Positions 32,101-42,495 of a stretch of 64,000 nucleotides of DNA are shown here, one piece after another (the stretch's first letter is position 1; the number at the start of each line of letters is the position of its first letter). The DNA is from JAAYXS01 sp964550375 (GTDB lineage Bacteria > Planctomycetota > Phycisphaerae > UBA1845 > Fen-1342): NCBI GenBank assembly GCA_964550375.1, contig CAZJYX010000006.1, forward strand, positions 62,001 through 126,000, in the 5' to 3' direction. A program made the position numbers and the translations under genes. A model generated the notes under the pieces. That model saw only the letters and a list, made by a program, of their open reading frames with translations, did no database searches and was not told the DNA's origin.

Positions 32101-32536
32101 AAACCATTATCTCCGTCCGGCAAGATTTGCGCATGCCTCTCGAAACGATTCCAGCCACCTGGCCGGCCATCCTGACCTTGCGGCGAGGGTCTTCTGCCCC
32201 CCGACGTCTCAGCAACACCGGCACTCCAATCCGCACGCCGAACGCCGCCGCGCCCGCCCTGTCCCACAAGTTCCTTTGTGTAAACATGTTATGCACTGTG
32301 TGCCATCCCGCATTCCCGACCAGGCGCCGCCGCCCCGGTGGGCGGCTGCTCGCCTGTGGCCACTGCTGAGTTGCTGCCGACCCTCGCACGCACTCGTTCC
32401 GGCCGTGCCGCGGCAACCCGGAAGCAGAGCGCTTTTCCACTCAGCAAGCTTGCGCACTGCGTGAGCTTCTGTCGCGTATCCGAACATAAGTGTGTGGTGT
32501 CTCACGAGTTTCCCTACACAGCAGGAGCAAACAAAG
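32101..32536. other. Divergent intergenic region
   Basis: 436 bp between DUF72 (minus) and the Asp/Gly-repeat lipoprotein (plus). I see no convincing gene or RNA. It serves as the leader for the lipoprotein, whose AGGAG site is at 32,523-32,527. Confidence 0.5.
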
Positions 32537-33895
32537 ATGGTAAACAGCTTGAGAGTGATGTTAATTGTGCTGGCCACAGCCTTCCTGGTGATGCCGGTTG
32601 CGGGCTGCTGCCTGTTCACGGACCTCCTCCCAGTACCGGACGGGGCCGATAATGGCGACGACAACGGCGACGACAACGGTGACGACAACGGCGACGACAA
32701 TGGCGACGACAATGGCGACGACAACGGTGACGAGACGCTCGTCATCGTCAAGACTGATATCGATGTCCGGCACGATGCCGCGCTGAAGACCGGCACCGAC
32801 CTGATCGCCTTCGGTACCGCGGTTGGCGGATCGACCGTAGTCGGCGTCTCCTACATCACCCCCTCCGAGGCCCCGACCGTCGGCACGCCCGTCCCCAACA
32901 CTGAGCTGTACAGCAACAAGGCCTTCGCCGTCGGCGGCCGCACCATATTCCTGGCCGGCAGCAACATCGGCGCCCTGGCGTTCCAGGTCAGCGTGTTCGA
33001 CGTGGACACCGCGACGATTACGCAAACCTTCGACACCACCGACATTCGCCTGTGCAGCATCCCGGTGGCCGCCGGTGACACCGGCCACATCCAGGCCGAC
33101 GGCGACTACTGCGTCGTCATCTGCGACCAGAGCACTGTGACGGACGGCCTGATCATCAAGGTCATCGACGTCAGTGGTGACGCCCCAGCCCTCATCGCCT
33201 TCACGAACAACCCGGCCGGCTCGTGCTTCCAGGTTGACCAGGTGGCCGTCGATGCCGCCTCGCAGACGGTTGTCGCGGTGGCCGATGACACGTTCTTCAT
33301 CTACGACATCACCGACCCCACCGCCGCGCCCACCGAAATCGTGTCTCCGAACGGCGTCAGTGACACGCAGATCAAGATGAACGGCGGCTACATCATCGCG
33401 CTGGATGATCAGGCCTACCCGCACACGATCCTGGTCAATCTGACGACGAACACCATCATCGACCTGACGGACGGCTTCGGGATCGGAGCCGTCGCGATCG
33501 GCACCGACGTCTTCGCCTTCTTCGCCGACGCCGACGCCGACGACAGCAGCGGCGGGTCGCAGCGCGCCGCGGTGGGCACGGTCCCCGGGCCGGGCTACAC
33601 CAAGGCGCCCCTGAACCAGTACATCGACGGTTCGACCGTGAACAACGGCCTGGCGGGCTTCGGCGGCTCGCTCGATATCGTTCCGGATGACAGCTACGTC
33701 TTCCTGGCCAACTCTTACCTCCAGTACAGCACCGCCGGGGCCACGTTCGTCGTCCCGGCCGACCCGGAGGACGAGGACCCCTACGCCTGCCCGGCCTGGA
33801 GCGTCGATTGCAGCCTCGACACGGTCGGCTTCAAGACGGCCACGACGCGCAGCGACAACACCGCGACGACGGTCGGCTACATCATCCTGCCGTAG
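32537..33895 (+). CDS. Lipoprotein with (NGDD)n spacer and beta-propeller-like repeats
   Basis: The 452-residue protein has a signal peptide with lipobox 'PVAGC' (C24). A spacer of seven NGDD/E units follows (residues 39-66), encoded by 12-bp tandem repeats. The rest is rich in beta strands with repeated 'VAVADDTFFIYDITDPTAAP' and 'DGDYCVVICDQSTVT'-like blades, reminiscent of a surface beta-propeller; the blade count is not certain. The acidic linker could bind calcium or keep the domain off the membrane. The start ATG 32,537 is supported by AGGAG 9 nt upstream and by the leader. A terminator follows. Confidence 0.75.
   Translation: MVNSLRVMLIVLATAFLVMPVAGCCLFTDLLPVPDGADNGDDNGDDNGDDNGDDNGDDNGDDNGDETLVIVKTDIDVRHDAALKTGTDLIAFGTAVGGSTVVGVSYITPSEAPTVGTPVPNTELYSNKAFAVGGRTIFLAGSNIGALAFQVSVFDVDTATITQTFDTTDIRLCSIPVAAGDTGHIQADGDYCVVICDQSTVTDGLIIKVIDVSGDAPALIAFTNNPAGSCFQVDQVAVDAASQTVVAVADDTFFIYDITDPTAAPTEIVSPNGVSDTQIKMNGGYIIALDDQAYPHTILVNLTTNTIIDLTDGFGIGAVAIGTDVFAFFADADADDSSGGSQRAAVGTVPGPGYTKAPLNQYIDGSTVNNGLAGFGGSLDIVPDDSYVFLANSYLQYSTAGATFVVPADPEDEDPYACPAWSVDCSLDTVGFKTATTRSDNTATTVGYIILP
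32651..32734 (+). repeat. Tandem 12-bp repeat inside the lipoprotein
   Basis: Seven copies of AAYGGYGACGAC (last copy ends GAG), encoding NGDD. Only third positions differ between copies. Such arrays often change copy number by slippage. Confidence 0.9.
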
Positions 33896-34205
33896 ACGCA
33901 CCACGCATCGGTCCACGGCACTGGCCGGTCCGATGCATGGCGTGAAGTTGCGTTGGAAGAAGCGGCAACTGGTTGCGGGCGGGAGTCTCGGGTGACTCCC
34001 GCCCCGCCTCTTTTCCGGCCGGCAATCCTGCACGCATTGTACCTCCCGGTCCCCCGCGTTCGCCTCAACCCACCCTGACCGTTATACTCCCGGCTGCCCT
34101 TACGGGCGGACGCGGCCGAACGTGCCGGTGCGCACAATCTGCTGACAGTCCGCCACATGAACAGCGTCGGCCACCCGCCGCAGCCAATTGGGGCCTGAAC
34201 CAGCC
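33896..34205. other. Intergenic region between lipoprotein and dehydrogenase
   Basis: 310 bp. It holds a strong terminator (listed) and an imperfect outer hairpin near 33,903-33,934. I see no gene or clear promoter in the rest. Confidence 0.5.
33977..34014 (+). terminator. Rho-independent terminator after the repeat lipoprotein
   Basis: GGGCGGGAGTC at 33,977-33,987 pairs perfectly with GACTCCCGCCC at 33,994-34,004 across a 6-nt loop. A T-rich stretch ending in TTTT follows at 34,009-34,014. Confidence 0.85.
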
Positions 34206-35213
34206 ATGCGGGCAATGGTGCTCAACAAAATCGCTCCCGTCGAAAGCAGCCCCCTGCAACTCGCCCAATGGCCCGACCTCGAGCCGGCTCCCGGAGAAGT
34301 ACGGCTGCGCGTGCACTGCTGCGCGGTGTGCCGAACGGACCTGCACGTCACCGAGGGCGAGTTGCCCCAACAGCGCCTGCCGATCATCCCCGGCCATCAG
34401 ATCGTCGGCACGATTGACCGGCTTGGCCCCGGCTGCGGCCGCCTGCGCGTCGGACAGCGCGTCGGCGTGGCCTGGCTCCGGCATACCTGCGGCGCGTGCA
34501 AGTTCTGCCACTCCGGCCGGGAGAACCTCTGCGAGTCGCAGCGCTTCACCGGCTATCACGAGCACGGCGGCTACGCCGAACAGGCCGTCGTACCCGAAGA
34601 CATCGCGTACGAGCTGCCGGAGGGTTTCGCGGACGACCAGGCCGCCCCGCTACTATGCGCTGGCATCATCGGCTACCGCGCCCTGCAACGCTGCAACCTC
34701 CCGGCCGGCGGTCGGCTGGCATTGTTCGGCTTCGGCTCATCCGCGCACGTCGTGATCCAACTCGCCCGCCATCGCGGCAGCGATGTGTACGTGGTGTCGC
34801 GCGGCGAACAACATCGCGAACTGGCGCGCCGCCTGGGCGCCGCCTGGGCGGGCGCCGCGGCGGCCGACCTGCCGGTCAAGGTTGACGGCGCGATCATCTT
34901 CGCCCCGGTCGGTGACCTGGTCCCGCCGGCGCTGGCTGCGCTGCGCAAGGGCGGCACACTGGCGCTGGCCGGCATCTACATGACGGATGTGCCCCCGCTG
35001 AACTACGAGCAACACCTGTTCTACGAGCGCAACCTGTGCTCCGTCACTGCCAACACGCGCGCCGACGGCCGCGCGCTGCTGGCGGAAGCCGCTGAGATTC
35101 CAATTCGCCCGCACGTGACCGAATACACGCTGGCCGACGCCAATCAGGCCCTGCAGGACCTCAAGGCCGACCGCATCAACGGGACCGGCCTGCTGCGCAT
35201 TACGGCCGGCTAA
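34206..35213 (+). CDS. Zinc-dependent alcohol dehydrogenase (MDR family)
   Basis: The 335-residue protein is a medium-chain dehydrogenase. Catalytic zinc ligands are C42 ('CRTDLH'), H64 ('GHQIVG') and C151. The structural zinc site is C95/C98/C101/C109 ('CGACKFC' then C109). The NAD(P) fold has 'FGFGSSAHVVIQ'. The usual GHE motif reads GHQ here. It oxidises an alcohol or reduces an aldehyde; the substrate is unknown. ATG 34,206 is preferred; 'MVLNK' at 34,215 is possible. It ends 3 bp before the end of the convergent Wzc-like gene. Confidence 0.9.
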   Translation: MRAMVLNKIAPVESSPLQLAQWPDLEPAPGEVRLRVHCCAVCRTDLHVTEGELPQQRLPIIPGHQIVGTIDRLGPGCGRLRVGQRVGVAWLRHTCGACKFCHSGRENLCESQRFTGYHEHGGYAEQAVVPEDIAYELPEGFADDQAAPLLCAGIIGYRALQRCNLPAGGRLALFGFGSSAHVVIQLARHRGSDVYVVSRGEQHRELARRLGAAWAGAAAADLPVKVDGAIIFAPVGDLVPPALAALRKGGTLALAGIYMTDVPPLNYEQHLFYERNLCSVTANTRADGRALLAEAAEIPIRPHVTEYTLADANQALQDLKADRINGTGLLRITAG

Positions 35214-35216
35214 GTG

Positions 35217-37478
35217 CTACACCTGCTTCCCGGAGGGCTCCGTGTCGTCCGCCGCCACGCCCGGCAACTCCGGCGGAATAGTCACGTCCGCGCCGTACTC
35301 ATAGAACTCACGGTACTGCTCGCGGTAGTAACCGCCCGGCCGCGCCCGCACGGCGTTGAGAACCGCGCCCGGCACATGGGCGTTGATCCGCGCCAGTTGC
35401 TCGCGCGCCCGCCGCAACACGCCCTTGGTGTTGTCCGAAGCGCGGGCCACCAGGATCACCGCCCCGACCTGCGTGGCCGCGACCAGGGCATCGCTGATCA
35501 GTAGCACCGGCGGACCGTCGAAGATCACGCGGTCGTACTTCTCCTCCGCCTCCTTGATCAGCTTCTGCATGTATTCCGAGCCGATCAACTCGGCCGGTGT
35601 CGGCGGCATCGGCCCGCTGCTCAGGATGTCCAGGTTCGGCGTATCCGTGTGGACCACCAGGTCGGTCAACTTGGCCTGGCCGATCAGGATGTTGCTCAGC
35701 CCGGCGCTGCGGGCGTTTGGAAACGCCTGCCGAATGGCCGGCCGCCGGAAGTTGCAGTCGATCAGCAGCACCCGCTCGTTGGCCTGCGCCAACGTGATTG
35801 CCAGGTTGATGGCTATGGCCGTCTTGCCGTTGCCCGGGCCGGGGCTGGTGATCAGCAGTGAGCGTTGCGACTCCGCCGGCCCGCTGAAGATCAGGTTAGC
35901 GCGCACCTGCCGGAAAGCCTCGGCCACCAGTGAATGGGGCGCCTGCCGCGTCGCCAGCTCGATCGAATCGACTTCGGCCTCTTCCTCGTCCAACTCGGGA
36001 ATGCAGCCCAGCACCGACAGGCGGCCGAAACGCGCCACGTCGATCGGCGTGCGCACGTACTTGTCCGTCAGTTCACGCAGAAACGCCAGCCCGATCGCCC
36101 CGCCAATGGCCAGCAAGGCACCACCGCCCAGATAGACGGGAAAATTCGGGCGACTCGGCCACACCGGCCGCACCGGCGGGTTGACGATCTCCAGCCGCAG
36201 GCTGCGCGGCGTCGAGTCCACGACGTGCTGCGCCTCGATGACGCGCTCCTCGTTAGCCTCCAACTGCCGCTGGATGCGCTCCTCGTCCTTCACCATGTTC
36301 TCGTAGCGCACCCGCGACGCGTCCAGGGCGGCCTGGCGCGCCTCCATCTCGTCGAGTTGCTCCTGCACGCGCGCCTGCACGGCCCGCACCCGCGCCAATT
36401 CCTCGCGGATGGCCTGCACACGCCGGGCCCGCAGATCGTCGAGCAGCTCTTCCCGCCGCGCAGTCTCCAGGCGCGCATAGCCGTCGCGGCGCCCCACTAC
36501 CTGTCTGAGCATCTTGTGGCTGTCACCGGCCACATTCTCGCGCAGCACGCTGATTTCGATGTCCAGGGCTTCGACCTGCTGGCGATACATCCGCAAGAGC
36601 GGGTCGGCCTCGACGATTACCCGATCCTCGGGCGTGATCGGCAGGGCCGTGGGGTCAATGCCATGAACGATATTGAGCTGCGCCTGCAATTCCGCCGCGC
36701 GCGCATCGTACGTGTTCACCAGGTAAGTCTGGTCTGTGATACTCTGCGTAAGCATCAGACCTTCCGACTCAATCGCACCGACGTCCGTCTGCTCACGAAA
36801 ACGGGCCAGCTCAGTCTGCTTCTCCGAAAGCTGCTTGAGCAGCAGGTCCCGCGTGTTCTTGCGGTCCTCCAGTTGCGCCTGGCCACGTACCTGGGTGCGC
36901 TGCCGGTAGCGCTCCCGGTAACGCTCGATCAGCGTCCGCACGATCAGCACGGCCTCATCCCGCTCGCGGCACTGCAGGCTCACGCGAATCAGCTTCGAGT
37001 CCGGCACCGGGGCCACGCCGATTAATCGCTCCAGGTCCTCGGCGCACTCGTCGAAGTCGTCGTACCATTGGTAGAATTCCGTATTCTGCACCTCCTGGAG
37101 CCCCAGTACCTCGTAGAGCACGCTCGGCGACTTGATCCGGGCCGCCTCAGTCTGCAGCAGCATGTTCATCATGCGCGGATCGACCAGCCGCTCCGTCGCC
37201 TCGAACGCATCTTCCTGTGGCGGCTGCAGTTCCAGCAGCGCCTCCGCCCGGTACGCCGGCACGAAGCGCCACACGGCCAGCGTCACGACGCCCACGAGCG
37301 CGTAAATGGCAATCAGCGCGATGATCACCAGCGTCTTGCGCTCCTTGAGTACCCGCACGAAGTCGGCAAACGTCATGCCGCCCTCGTCGCCGGCCCCCGC
37401 CGGGGCGCGCAGGCCAGGCAGTTCCGGCAGCATCTCGCCCTTCGCAATCATCGCGTGCGCGTCACCGATCGTACTCAT
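35217..37478 (-). CDS. Wzc-like polysaccharide co-polymerase / tyrosine autokinase
   Basis: The 753-residue protein begins with a cytoplasmic stretch and TM1 ('LVIIALIAIYALVGVVTLAV'). A Wzz domain with long coiled coils (about 200-450) follows, then a Pro-rich TM2 motif ('NPPVRPVWPSRPNFPVYLGG'). The BY-kinase domain has Walker A 'SPGPGNGKTAIAINLA', A' 'VLLIDCNFRRP' and B 'RVIFDGPP'. The tail 'GGYYREQYREFYEYG' is a tyrosine cluster for autophosphorylation. Such proteins set chain length and control export of exopolysaccharide. It is the last gene of the exosortase/EPS operon, 74 bp after the TPR gene. Confidence 0.92.
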   Translation of the reverse strand: MSTIGDAHAMIAKGEMLPELPGLRAPAGAGDEGGMTFADFVRVLKERKTLVIIALIAIYALVGVVTLAVWRFVPAYRAEALLELQPPQEDAFEATERLVDPRMMNMLLQTEAARIKSPSVLYEVLGLQEVQNTEFYQWYDDFDECAEDLERLIGVAPVPDSKLIRVSLQCRERDEAVLIVRTLIERYRERYRQRTQVRGQAQLEDRKNTRDLLLKQLSEKQTELARFREQTDVGAIESEGLMLTQSITDQTYLVNTYDARAAELQAQLNIVHGIDPTALPITPEDRVIVEADPLLRMYRQQVEALDIEISVLRENVAGDSHKMLRQVVGRRDGYARLETARREELLDDLRARRVQAIREELARVRAVQARVQEQLDEMEARQAALDASRVRYENMVKDEERIQRQLEANEERVIEAQHVVDSTPRSLRLEIVNPPVRPVWPSRPNFPVYLGGGALLAIGGAIGLAFLRELTDKYVRTPIDVARFGRLSVLGCIPELDEEEAEVDSIELATRQAPHSLVAEAFRQVRANLIFSGPAESQRSLLITSPGPGNGKTAIAINLAITLAQANERVLLIDCNFRRPAIRQAFPNARSAGLSNILIGQAKLTDLVVHTDTPNLDILSSGPMPPTPAELIGSEYMQKLIKEAEEKYDRVIFDGPPVLLISDALVAATQVGAVILVARASDNTKGVLRRAREQLARINAHVPGAVLNAVRARPGGYYREQYREFYEYGADVTIPPELPGVAADDTEPSGKQV

Positions 37479-37552
37479 CGCGATCCTCTCTTCTGCCGGT
37501 CAGGTGCCGGTCCCTCAAGCCAACTCCGGCACCAGCGCGGCCCAAGGCCTCC

Positions 37553-40500
37553 TCAGCGCAGGTCGCTGAGGGCGCTCCGGATATCCTCATCGTAATTGTG
37601 CTTGCCGGTCTTCTCAGCCGCCAGCAGCGCCGCTTGCAGGCTCTGCCGCGCATCCGCCAGCCGCCCGCGCTCCGCATACACCATTCCCAAATGGTATAGC
37701 GCTGCCGGACTGTCCGGATCCACGCTGATCGCCTCCCTCAACGCCGCCTCCGCCTCTTCATGGCGCCCATTCTTGAAGTACACCCACCCAACCGTATCCA
37801 ATACCGCCGCATCCGGCGGCCCAATGTCCCGCGCCCGCTCCGCGTACGGCAGCGCCTCCTCGTGTCGCCCGACCCGCGCGGCCAGGATGTACGCCAGGCT
37901 GTTCAACGCCACGCGATTGTCCGGGTAGTCCTCCAGAATCTCCTCCAGCAGCGCAATCGTGCCCTCCACATCGCCCGTGTCGAACAACGCCTGGTGTTGT
38001 ACCAGCAGCGCCTGCAGCCGATCGGAAGCGCCGGGCTCCGTGGCCGCCAGCGCCGGCGCCAGCGCCTCCAACGCCGCGTCCGGCTGGCCCGCCGCAATCA
38101 ACTGCATCGCATACACCGTCCGCAAGAAGAACATCCCCTGCGACCGCTCCTCGGTGGCCGCGATCAACTCGGCCAGCGTGTCCAGCTTGGGTTGCTTCGG
38201 CAAATGATCACTGGCGAACGCCATCACGCCCAACACCGTGTTGCCGCCCTCACGCATCGCCGTCATCAACGCGCGCTGCAGCGCCGTCGTCGCGTCCGAC
38301 CGCCGCCCCGCCGTCTCGTACACCCGGATCATGGCCGCGTAAATGGCGGCCGGCACCTGATCCATCCTAGTACGCAGCACTTCGAATAACTCAATGGCTC
38401 GGTCCGTGCGCGCGGCCGCCGCCAGGGCGTCGAGCTGATAGGCCGTGTACAACGCCGCCGCCGTCGGGTTCCGATCACGCGCAACCCGCGCCGCCCGCTC
38501 ATAGTAGTTGGCGGCCTGATCGTAGGCCACTTCCGCCTGATTGCGATACTCGCGCTCATCCGCCGCCCGTCCGGCCCTCTGCGCCGCCGCTGCCTGCAGC
38601 CTCAGCTCCTCACCCCGCTCAGCCCGCAGCAGTGCGAACTGCAGCGGCCAGAAAGCCTCATTCGGATTGCGCGCCATGAACTCGCTGATGATCTGCTGCG
38701 CCTTGTCCGGACGTCCGGCCCGCCGGAACACCCGCAACAGACGCTGTGCCACCTCGGGCGCGCTGCGACCGACCCCAGGGTGCCGGGTTACTATATCCAT
38801 CATCTGCCGCAACTCGGCCTCGGCCAGTTCATACTGCGCCGTAACCTCGTAAAGACCGCCTAGTGCCGAGCACGCGTCCAGATACGCGGCCGTCTCCGGG
38901 CCGTCCGCGCGACGCTCTTCCGGCGCCCGCTCGTACGCCTGCCGCGTCAGCGTGCGGGCCCGCGTCAAATCCTCGCGCGCCAACTCGTAGCGCCCTCCCT
39001 GCGCCCGTAAAGCACCCCGCTTGAGCAGCGACCAGACGTGATCCGGCACCGACCGCAACACCTCCGTAAGCGCGGCCTCGGCCCCGGGAACGTCTCGCTG
39101 CGTCAGCTTCAGTTGCGCCATGTACAGCGCAGCGCTGGGGTCGGTCGGATACTCCGCCATGTACGCCAGCAGTTCCTGTTCGGCGTCACCAAGCCGACCA
39201 AGCGCCAGCAACGCCCGCGCGATCGTCAGGCGCACAAACTGCGCCCGCAAGGCGTCCGTCTCGTCACGTCGGTCCAACTTGTCGAGCGCCCAGCGACACG
39301 CCGTGATCAACTGGTTCTCCCGGCCCGGCACCTCCCGATAGAAGCGGATCAACTCCAGCTCCACGGCCAGCATGGCCCGCTCCCGCTCGCCCGGGTCCGC
39401 CACGAACTCCCCTATCACCTGCCGGGCACGCTCGTAGGCCGCCTCGGCCGCCGGCACGTCGCCTAACTCCCGGTAGAAACCGCCCAGCAGGACGTGCGCG
39501 TAGCCGCGCTCCGCACCGCTCTGCGACTCGATGAACGCCCGCAGGTGCTGCTCCCCCGCCTCGCGGCGTCCGACCCGCGCGTAGAACGCCGCCGCCGACC
39601 GGGCCAGCAAGTCGCTGCCCGGCTCAATCGCCAGGGCCTCCTGGAAACGCTCCGCCGCCCGGGCCTCGTCACCCACCTTCTGATGGGCGTACAGTTGCGC
39701 CAGCCGAACAAGGTTCTCCACGTTGCGCGGCTCGGCCGCACGCCGCTGTTCGCGCGTCTTAATGCCCGCCTGCGGATCCAGCCGGTCCGCCTGCTCCAGG
39801 ATATACGCGTGCTGCGGCTGCAACTTGGCCGCCTGCTCCAGGTAAGACTCCCAGTTGTCCGGCCGCTGGCTCGGCGGAATGTGCCGCACAAACGTCTCGT
39901 CCAGCAGCGCGTTGGCCTCGAAACTCCGTGGGTTCAGCTTGACCGCTTCCAGCAGTGCCGTGACGGCCTCATCGTGACGGCCGACGCCCAACAGGGCCCG
40001 CGCCAGGTCAATCTGCAACTGGGCCGAGCGCGGCAGCTTGAGCTGGGCTTCGCGATACTCTCGCACTGCCTCCGCCGCGTTGCCCCGCGTCAACGCCAAC
40101 CGCCCGCGATAGGTCGCGCCGCCCGCGTTGTCCGCCCCCCGACCCTCGTTCGCCTGCGTTAGCTTCACGACGTACTCGGCCGCCCGTTCATACTGCTGGA
40201 GCTGGAGCTTGAGCATGAACTGCTGTTCCAGTACCAGCACGCTGTCCGGCTGCGCCTGCTCCAACTGGTCCAGGTAGGGCTGCGCCTGCTCATACTCCCG
40301 CCGCGCCGCGTGAAAGTCGAAGTACTGTTGCGCCCGGCGCTGCGGATCGGGCTCAGCCGCAATCAGCTCCAGCAGCTTGGCCCGGAGTTGTGCCGGGTCA
40401 TCCCGGTAGGACAGCTCGATGTCGACCCGGTTCAGAGCACGCTGCAGGGCGGCATTATCCGGAAAACGCTGCCGCAACTCCGCGATGGCGCTCTGGCTGC

Positions 40501-42475
40501 CCACGCGATCGCCTCTGTGCTCCAGGGCCGGAATCAACAGACTCAGCGCATCCGCCGCCACCGCGGGCGCCAGGTCCGGGCTCGCCAGCACCTCACGCGC
40601 CAACGCCTCTACCGTCTCGTAATCCTCACGCTGCCTGGCCAGGCTGGCCTGCAGCAGCCGGCCGCGCACATCCTCGCCGGCGGCCTGGGCCACCAGCGCC
40701 ATGCCCTCGTCGCCGCGCTGCAGCTTCTGCAGCGCCTGCGCCTCGGCCTGCGCCAACCGCAACCGGGCGCCCTGGTAGTCCGGAGACGCCAGCATCTGCT
40801 GGTACGCGCTACGCACCATGCGGGCCAGGTCCAGCGTTTCCTGCGGCGGCTCATCGAGCAGGTTAAGCAACTCGATGCGATCAACCAGCAAGTTCAGCGG
40901 CACGGCCTCACCGCCCCGCAACGCCTCGTACTGCGCAATCGCCTGATCGACATAGCGCAGCGCCTCGCCCGGCTGGTTCAACTCCCGATACAGCGTGGCC
41001 AGTCGATGCACCGGCAGCACGCCGCCCAGGGAACTGAACCACAAAGCCGGATACAAACCCGAGCGATCCGCGCTGGCCCCCTGTTCAGCCTGTTCAAAAG
41101 CCTGCAGCGCCGGTGTGCGCTCCCCCTTGATCAGGTGCCACTGACCGCGCATGTAGCGCGTGAACGGCGCCTCGGGGTAACGGCGCTCCGTGGCGTCCAG
41201 AAAACGCTGCGCCACCGCCATCCGCTCAGACCGCTCCTGCTCGCTCGTCGCCTTGAGCCAGTACTCCAACGCCGTCACGTACGCATTAATGTGCAGCAGC
41301 GGCCGGTCACGTGATTCACCCAGCATGGCCCGCAGGCTGCGAATGCCGGCGGTCTGCTCCAGCGCCGCCGCGTAGATCTGCAGCCCCGCCGCGTAGCGCG
41401 GCGCCGTGATCTCTCCGCCGGTCGCCTGCAGGTCGCGTGACAGCTCCACGCGCGCCCGCGTGACGTGGGCCCGATACAGGGCCGGCGCCAACTCGATCGC
41501 ACGGTCCGCGTGCCCGGCCGCCTCGCTCAGCAACTGCGCGTAATCCTCCGCCGCCAGTTCTTCCCGGCGCCGATGCGCTTCGTTCAGCAGCAGGTCCGCA
41601 TAGCCCGCGTGCAACTCCGGTGACTGCTCGTCCGCCGCAATCGCCCGCTGGAGCACCGCGCGCGCCTCGTCAAACTGCTCCTGCGTGCGCAACTGCCCCA
41701 TGTACGCGCTGACCAGTTGCCAGCTGCCCGGGTTGGCCTCAACGCCCGCCTTCAACTGCGCCACCGCCCGTGACCGGAAGTCGTCCATGAGGGCCTGCAA
41801 CCGGTCATCGGGCGTGCCCTGCTGACGCAGCTCGGTAATGCGCCCGAGCAGCAGGCGCTGCTCACGCTGGATGCTGCTCATCACCACGTACGGATGCGTT
41901 GCATCGAGTTCGCGGGCGCGCTCCAAAGCCTCGTCGCCCCGGACGCCGGCTGCGGCGTCCTGGTCTTCAAGCGCCCACTGCGCCACCGCCTCGGAGATCG
42001 GCCCCAGCACGTTCTGCGCGTCAACCTCCTGCAGCGCCTGCGCGTACTCCAGCAGGTCCTGCCGCAACTGTGTGTTCAGACGCCAGTAGGCGTCTGGCTG
42101 CACCAGTTCCCACACGTGCGTCAGGTACGACACCAACACGCGCTGGAAGGCCGACACGCCCGGATTCGTGCGCTGCTCGTTGTAGGCCCGCTGCAACGTG
42201 GCCAGCGCCCGGCCCACGTCACCCTGGCGGTAGGCGCATTCCGCCGCCTCGACCAGATAGGACACGTCCAGGCTCTGCTTGTAGGCCCGCCCAAACAGAT
42301 CGAGGGCCATCTCCGAATCGCCCGCCGCCTCGCGCTTACGCGCCTGCTCGGCCCATATCTCCGGGTCCTTGCTGCCGGCCGTTGTCGTGGCAACCCACGC
42401 CACTATCACCGTCAACAAGATCCCCATTGCCGTCAGGAACACCACCAGGTTCTTGTTCGCACGCTTGCGCGCCAT
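37553..42475 (-). CDS. Giant TPR protein of the EPS/exosortase locus
   Basis: The 1640-residue protein has one N-terminal TM helix ('LVVFLTAMGILLTVIVAWVA'). Dozens of TPR-like helical repeats fill almost its whole length, e.g. 'GDVGRALATLQRAYNEQ', 'GRHDEAVTALLEAVKLNPRS' and 'GRHEEAEAALREAISVDPDS' near the end. Exosortase loci in other bacteria carry a large TPR lipoprotein (PrsT-like) implicated in EPS assembly; this one is longer and anchored by a helix. It probably scaffolds the export machinery on the outer face of the inner membrane. Gene spacing is 20 bp from the EpsI-like gene and 74 bp to the Wzc-like gene. Confidence 0.85.
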   Translation of the reverse strand: MARKRANKNLVVFLTAMGILLTVIVAWVATTTAGSKDPEIWAEQARKREAAGDSEMALDLFGRAYKQSLDVSYLVEAAECAYRQGDVGRALATLQRAYNEQRTNPGVSAFQRVLVSYLTHVWELVQPDAYWRLNTQLRQDLLEYAQALQEVDAQNVLGPISEAVAQWALEDQDAAAGVRGDEALERARELDATHPYVVMSSIQREQRLLLGRITELRQQGTPDDRLQALMDDFRSRAVAQLKAGVEANPGSWQLVSAYMGQLRTQEQFDEARAVLQRAIAADEQSPELHAGYADLLLNEAHRRREELAAEDYAQLLSEAAGHADRAIELAPALYRAHVTRARVELSRDLQATGGEITAPRYAAGLQIYAAALEQTAGIRSLRAMLGESRDRPLLHINAYVTALEYWLKATSEQERSERMAVAQRFLDATERRYPEAPFTRYMRGQWHLIKGERTPALQAFEQAEQGASADRSGLYPALWFSSLGGVLPVHRLATLYRELNQPGEALRYVDQAIAQYEALRGGEAVPLNLLVDRIELLNLLDEPPQETLDLARMVRSAYQQMLASPDYQGARLRLAQAEAQALQKLQRGDEGMALVAQAAGEDVRGRLLQASLARQREDYETVEALAREVLASPDLAPAVAADALSLLIPALEHRGDRVGSQSAIAELRQRFPDNAALQRALNRVDIELSYRDDPAQLRAKLLELIAAEPDPQRRAQQYFDFHAARREYEQAQPYLDQLEQAQPDSVLVLEQQFMLKLQLQQYERAAEYVVKLTQANEGRGADNAGGATYRGRLALTRGNAAEAVREYREAQLKLPRSAQLQIDLARALLGVGRHDEAVTALLEAVKLNPRSFEANALLDETFVRHIPPSQRPDNWESYLEQAAKLQPQHAYILEQADRLDPQAGIKTREQRRAAEPRNVENLVRLAQLYAHQKVGDEARAAERFQEALAIEPGSDLLARSAAAFYARVGRREAGEQHLRAFIESQSGAERGYAHVLLGGFYRELGDVPAAEAAYERARQVIGEFVADPGERERAMLAVELELIRFYREVPGRENQLITACRWALDKLDRRDETDALRAQFVRLTIARALLALGRLGDAEQELLAYMAEYPTDPSAALYMAQLKLTQRDVPGAEAALTEVLRSVPDHVWSLLKRGALRAQGGRYELAREDLTRARTLTRQAYERAPEERRADGPETAAYLDACSALGGLYEVTAQYELAEAELRQMMDIVTRHPGVGRSAPEVAQRLLRVFRRAGRPDKAQQIISEFMARNPNEAFWPLQFALLRAERGEELRLQAAAAQRAGRAADEREYRNQAEVAYDQAANYYERAARVARDRNPTAAALYTAYQLDALAAAARTDRAIELFEVLRTRMDQVPAAIYAAMIRVYETAGRRSDATTALQRALMTAMREGGNTVLGVMAFASDHLPKQPKLDTLAELIAATEERSQGMFFLRTVYAMQLIAAGQPDAALEALAPALAATEPGASDRLQALLVQHQALFDTGDVEGTIALLEEILEDYPDNRVALNSLAYILAARVGRHEEALPYAERARDIGPPDAAVLDTVGWVYFKNGRHEEAEAALREAISVDPDSPAALYHLGMVYAERGRLADARQSLQAALLAAEKTGKHNYDEDIRSALSDLR

Positions 42476-42495
42476 GGCCTACCCTTCCCGTCGTC

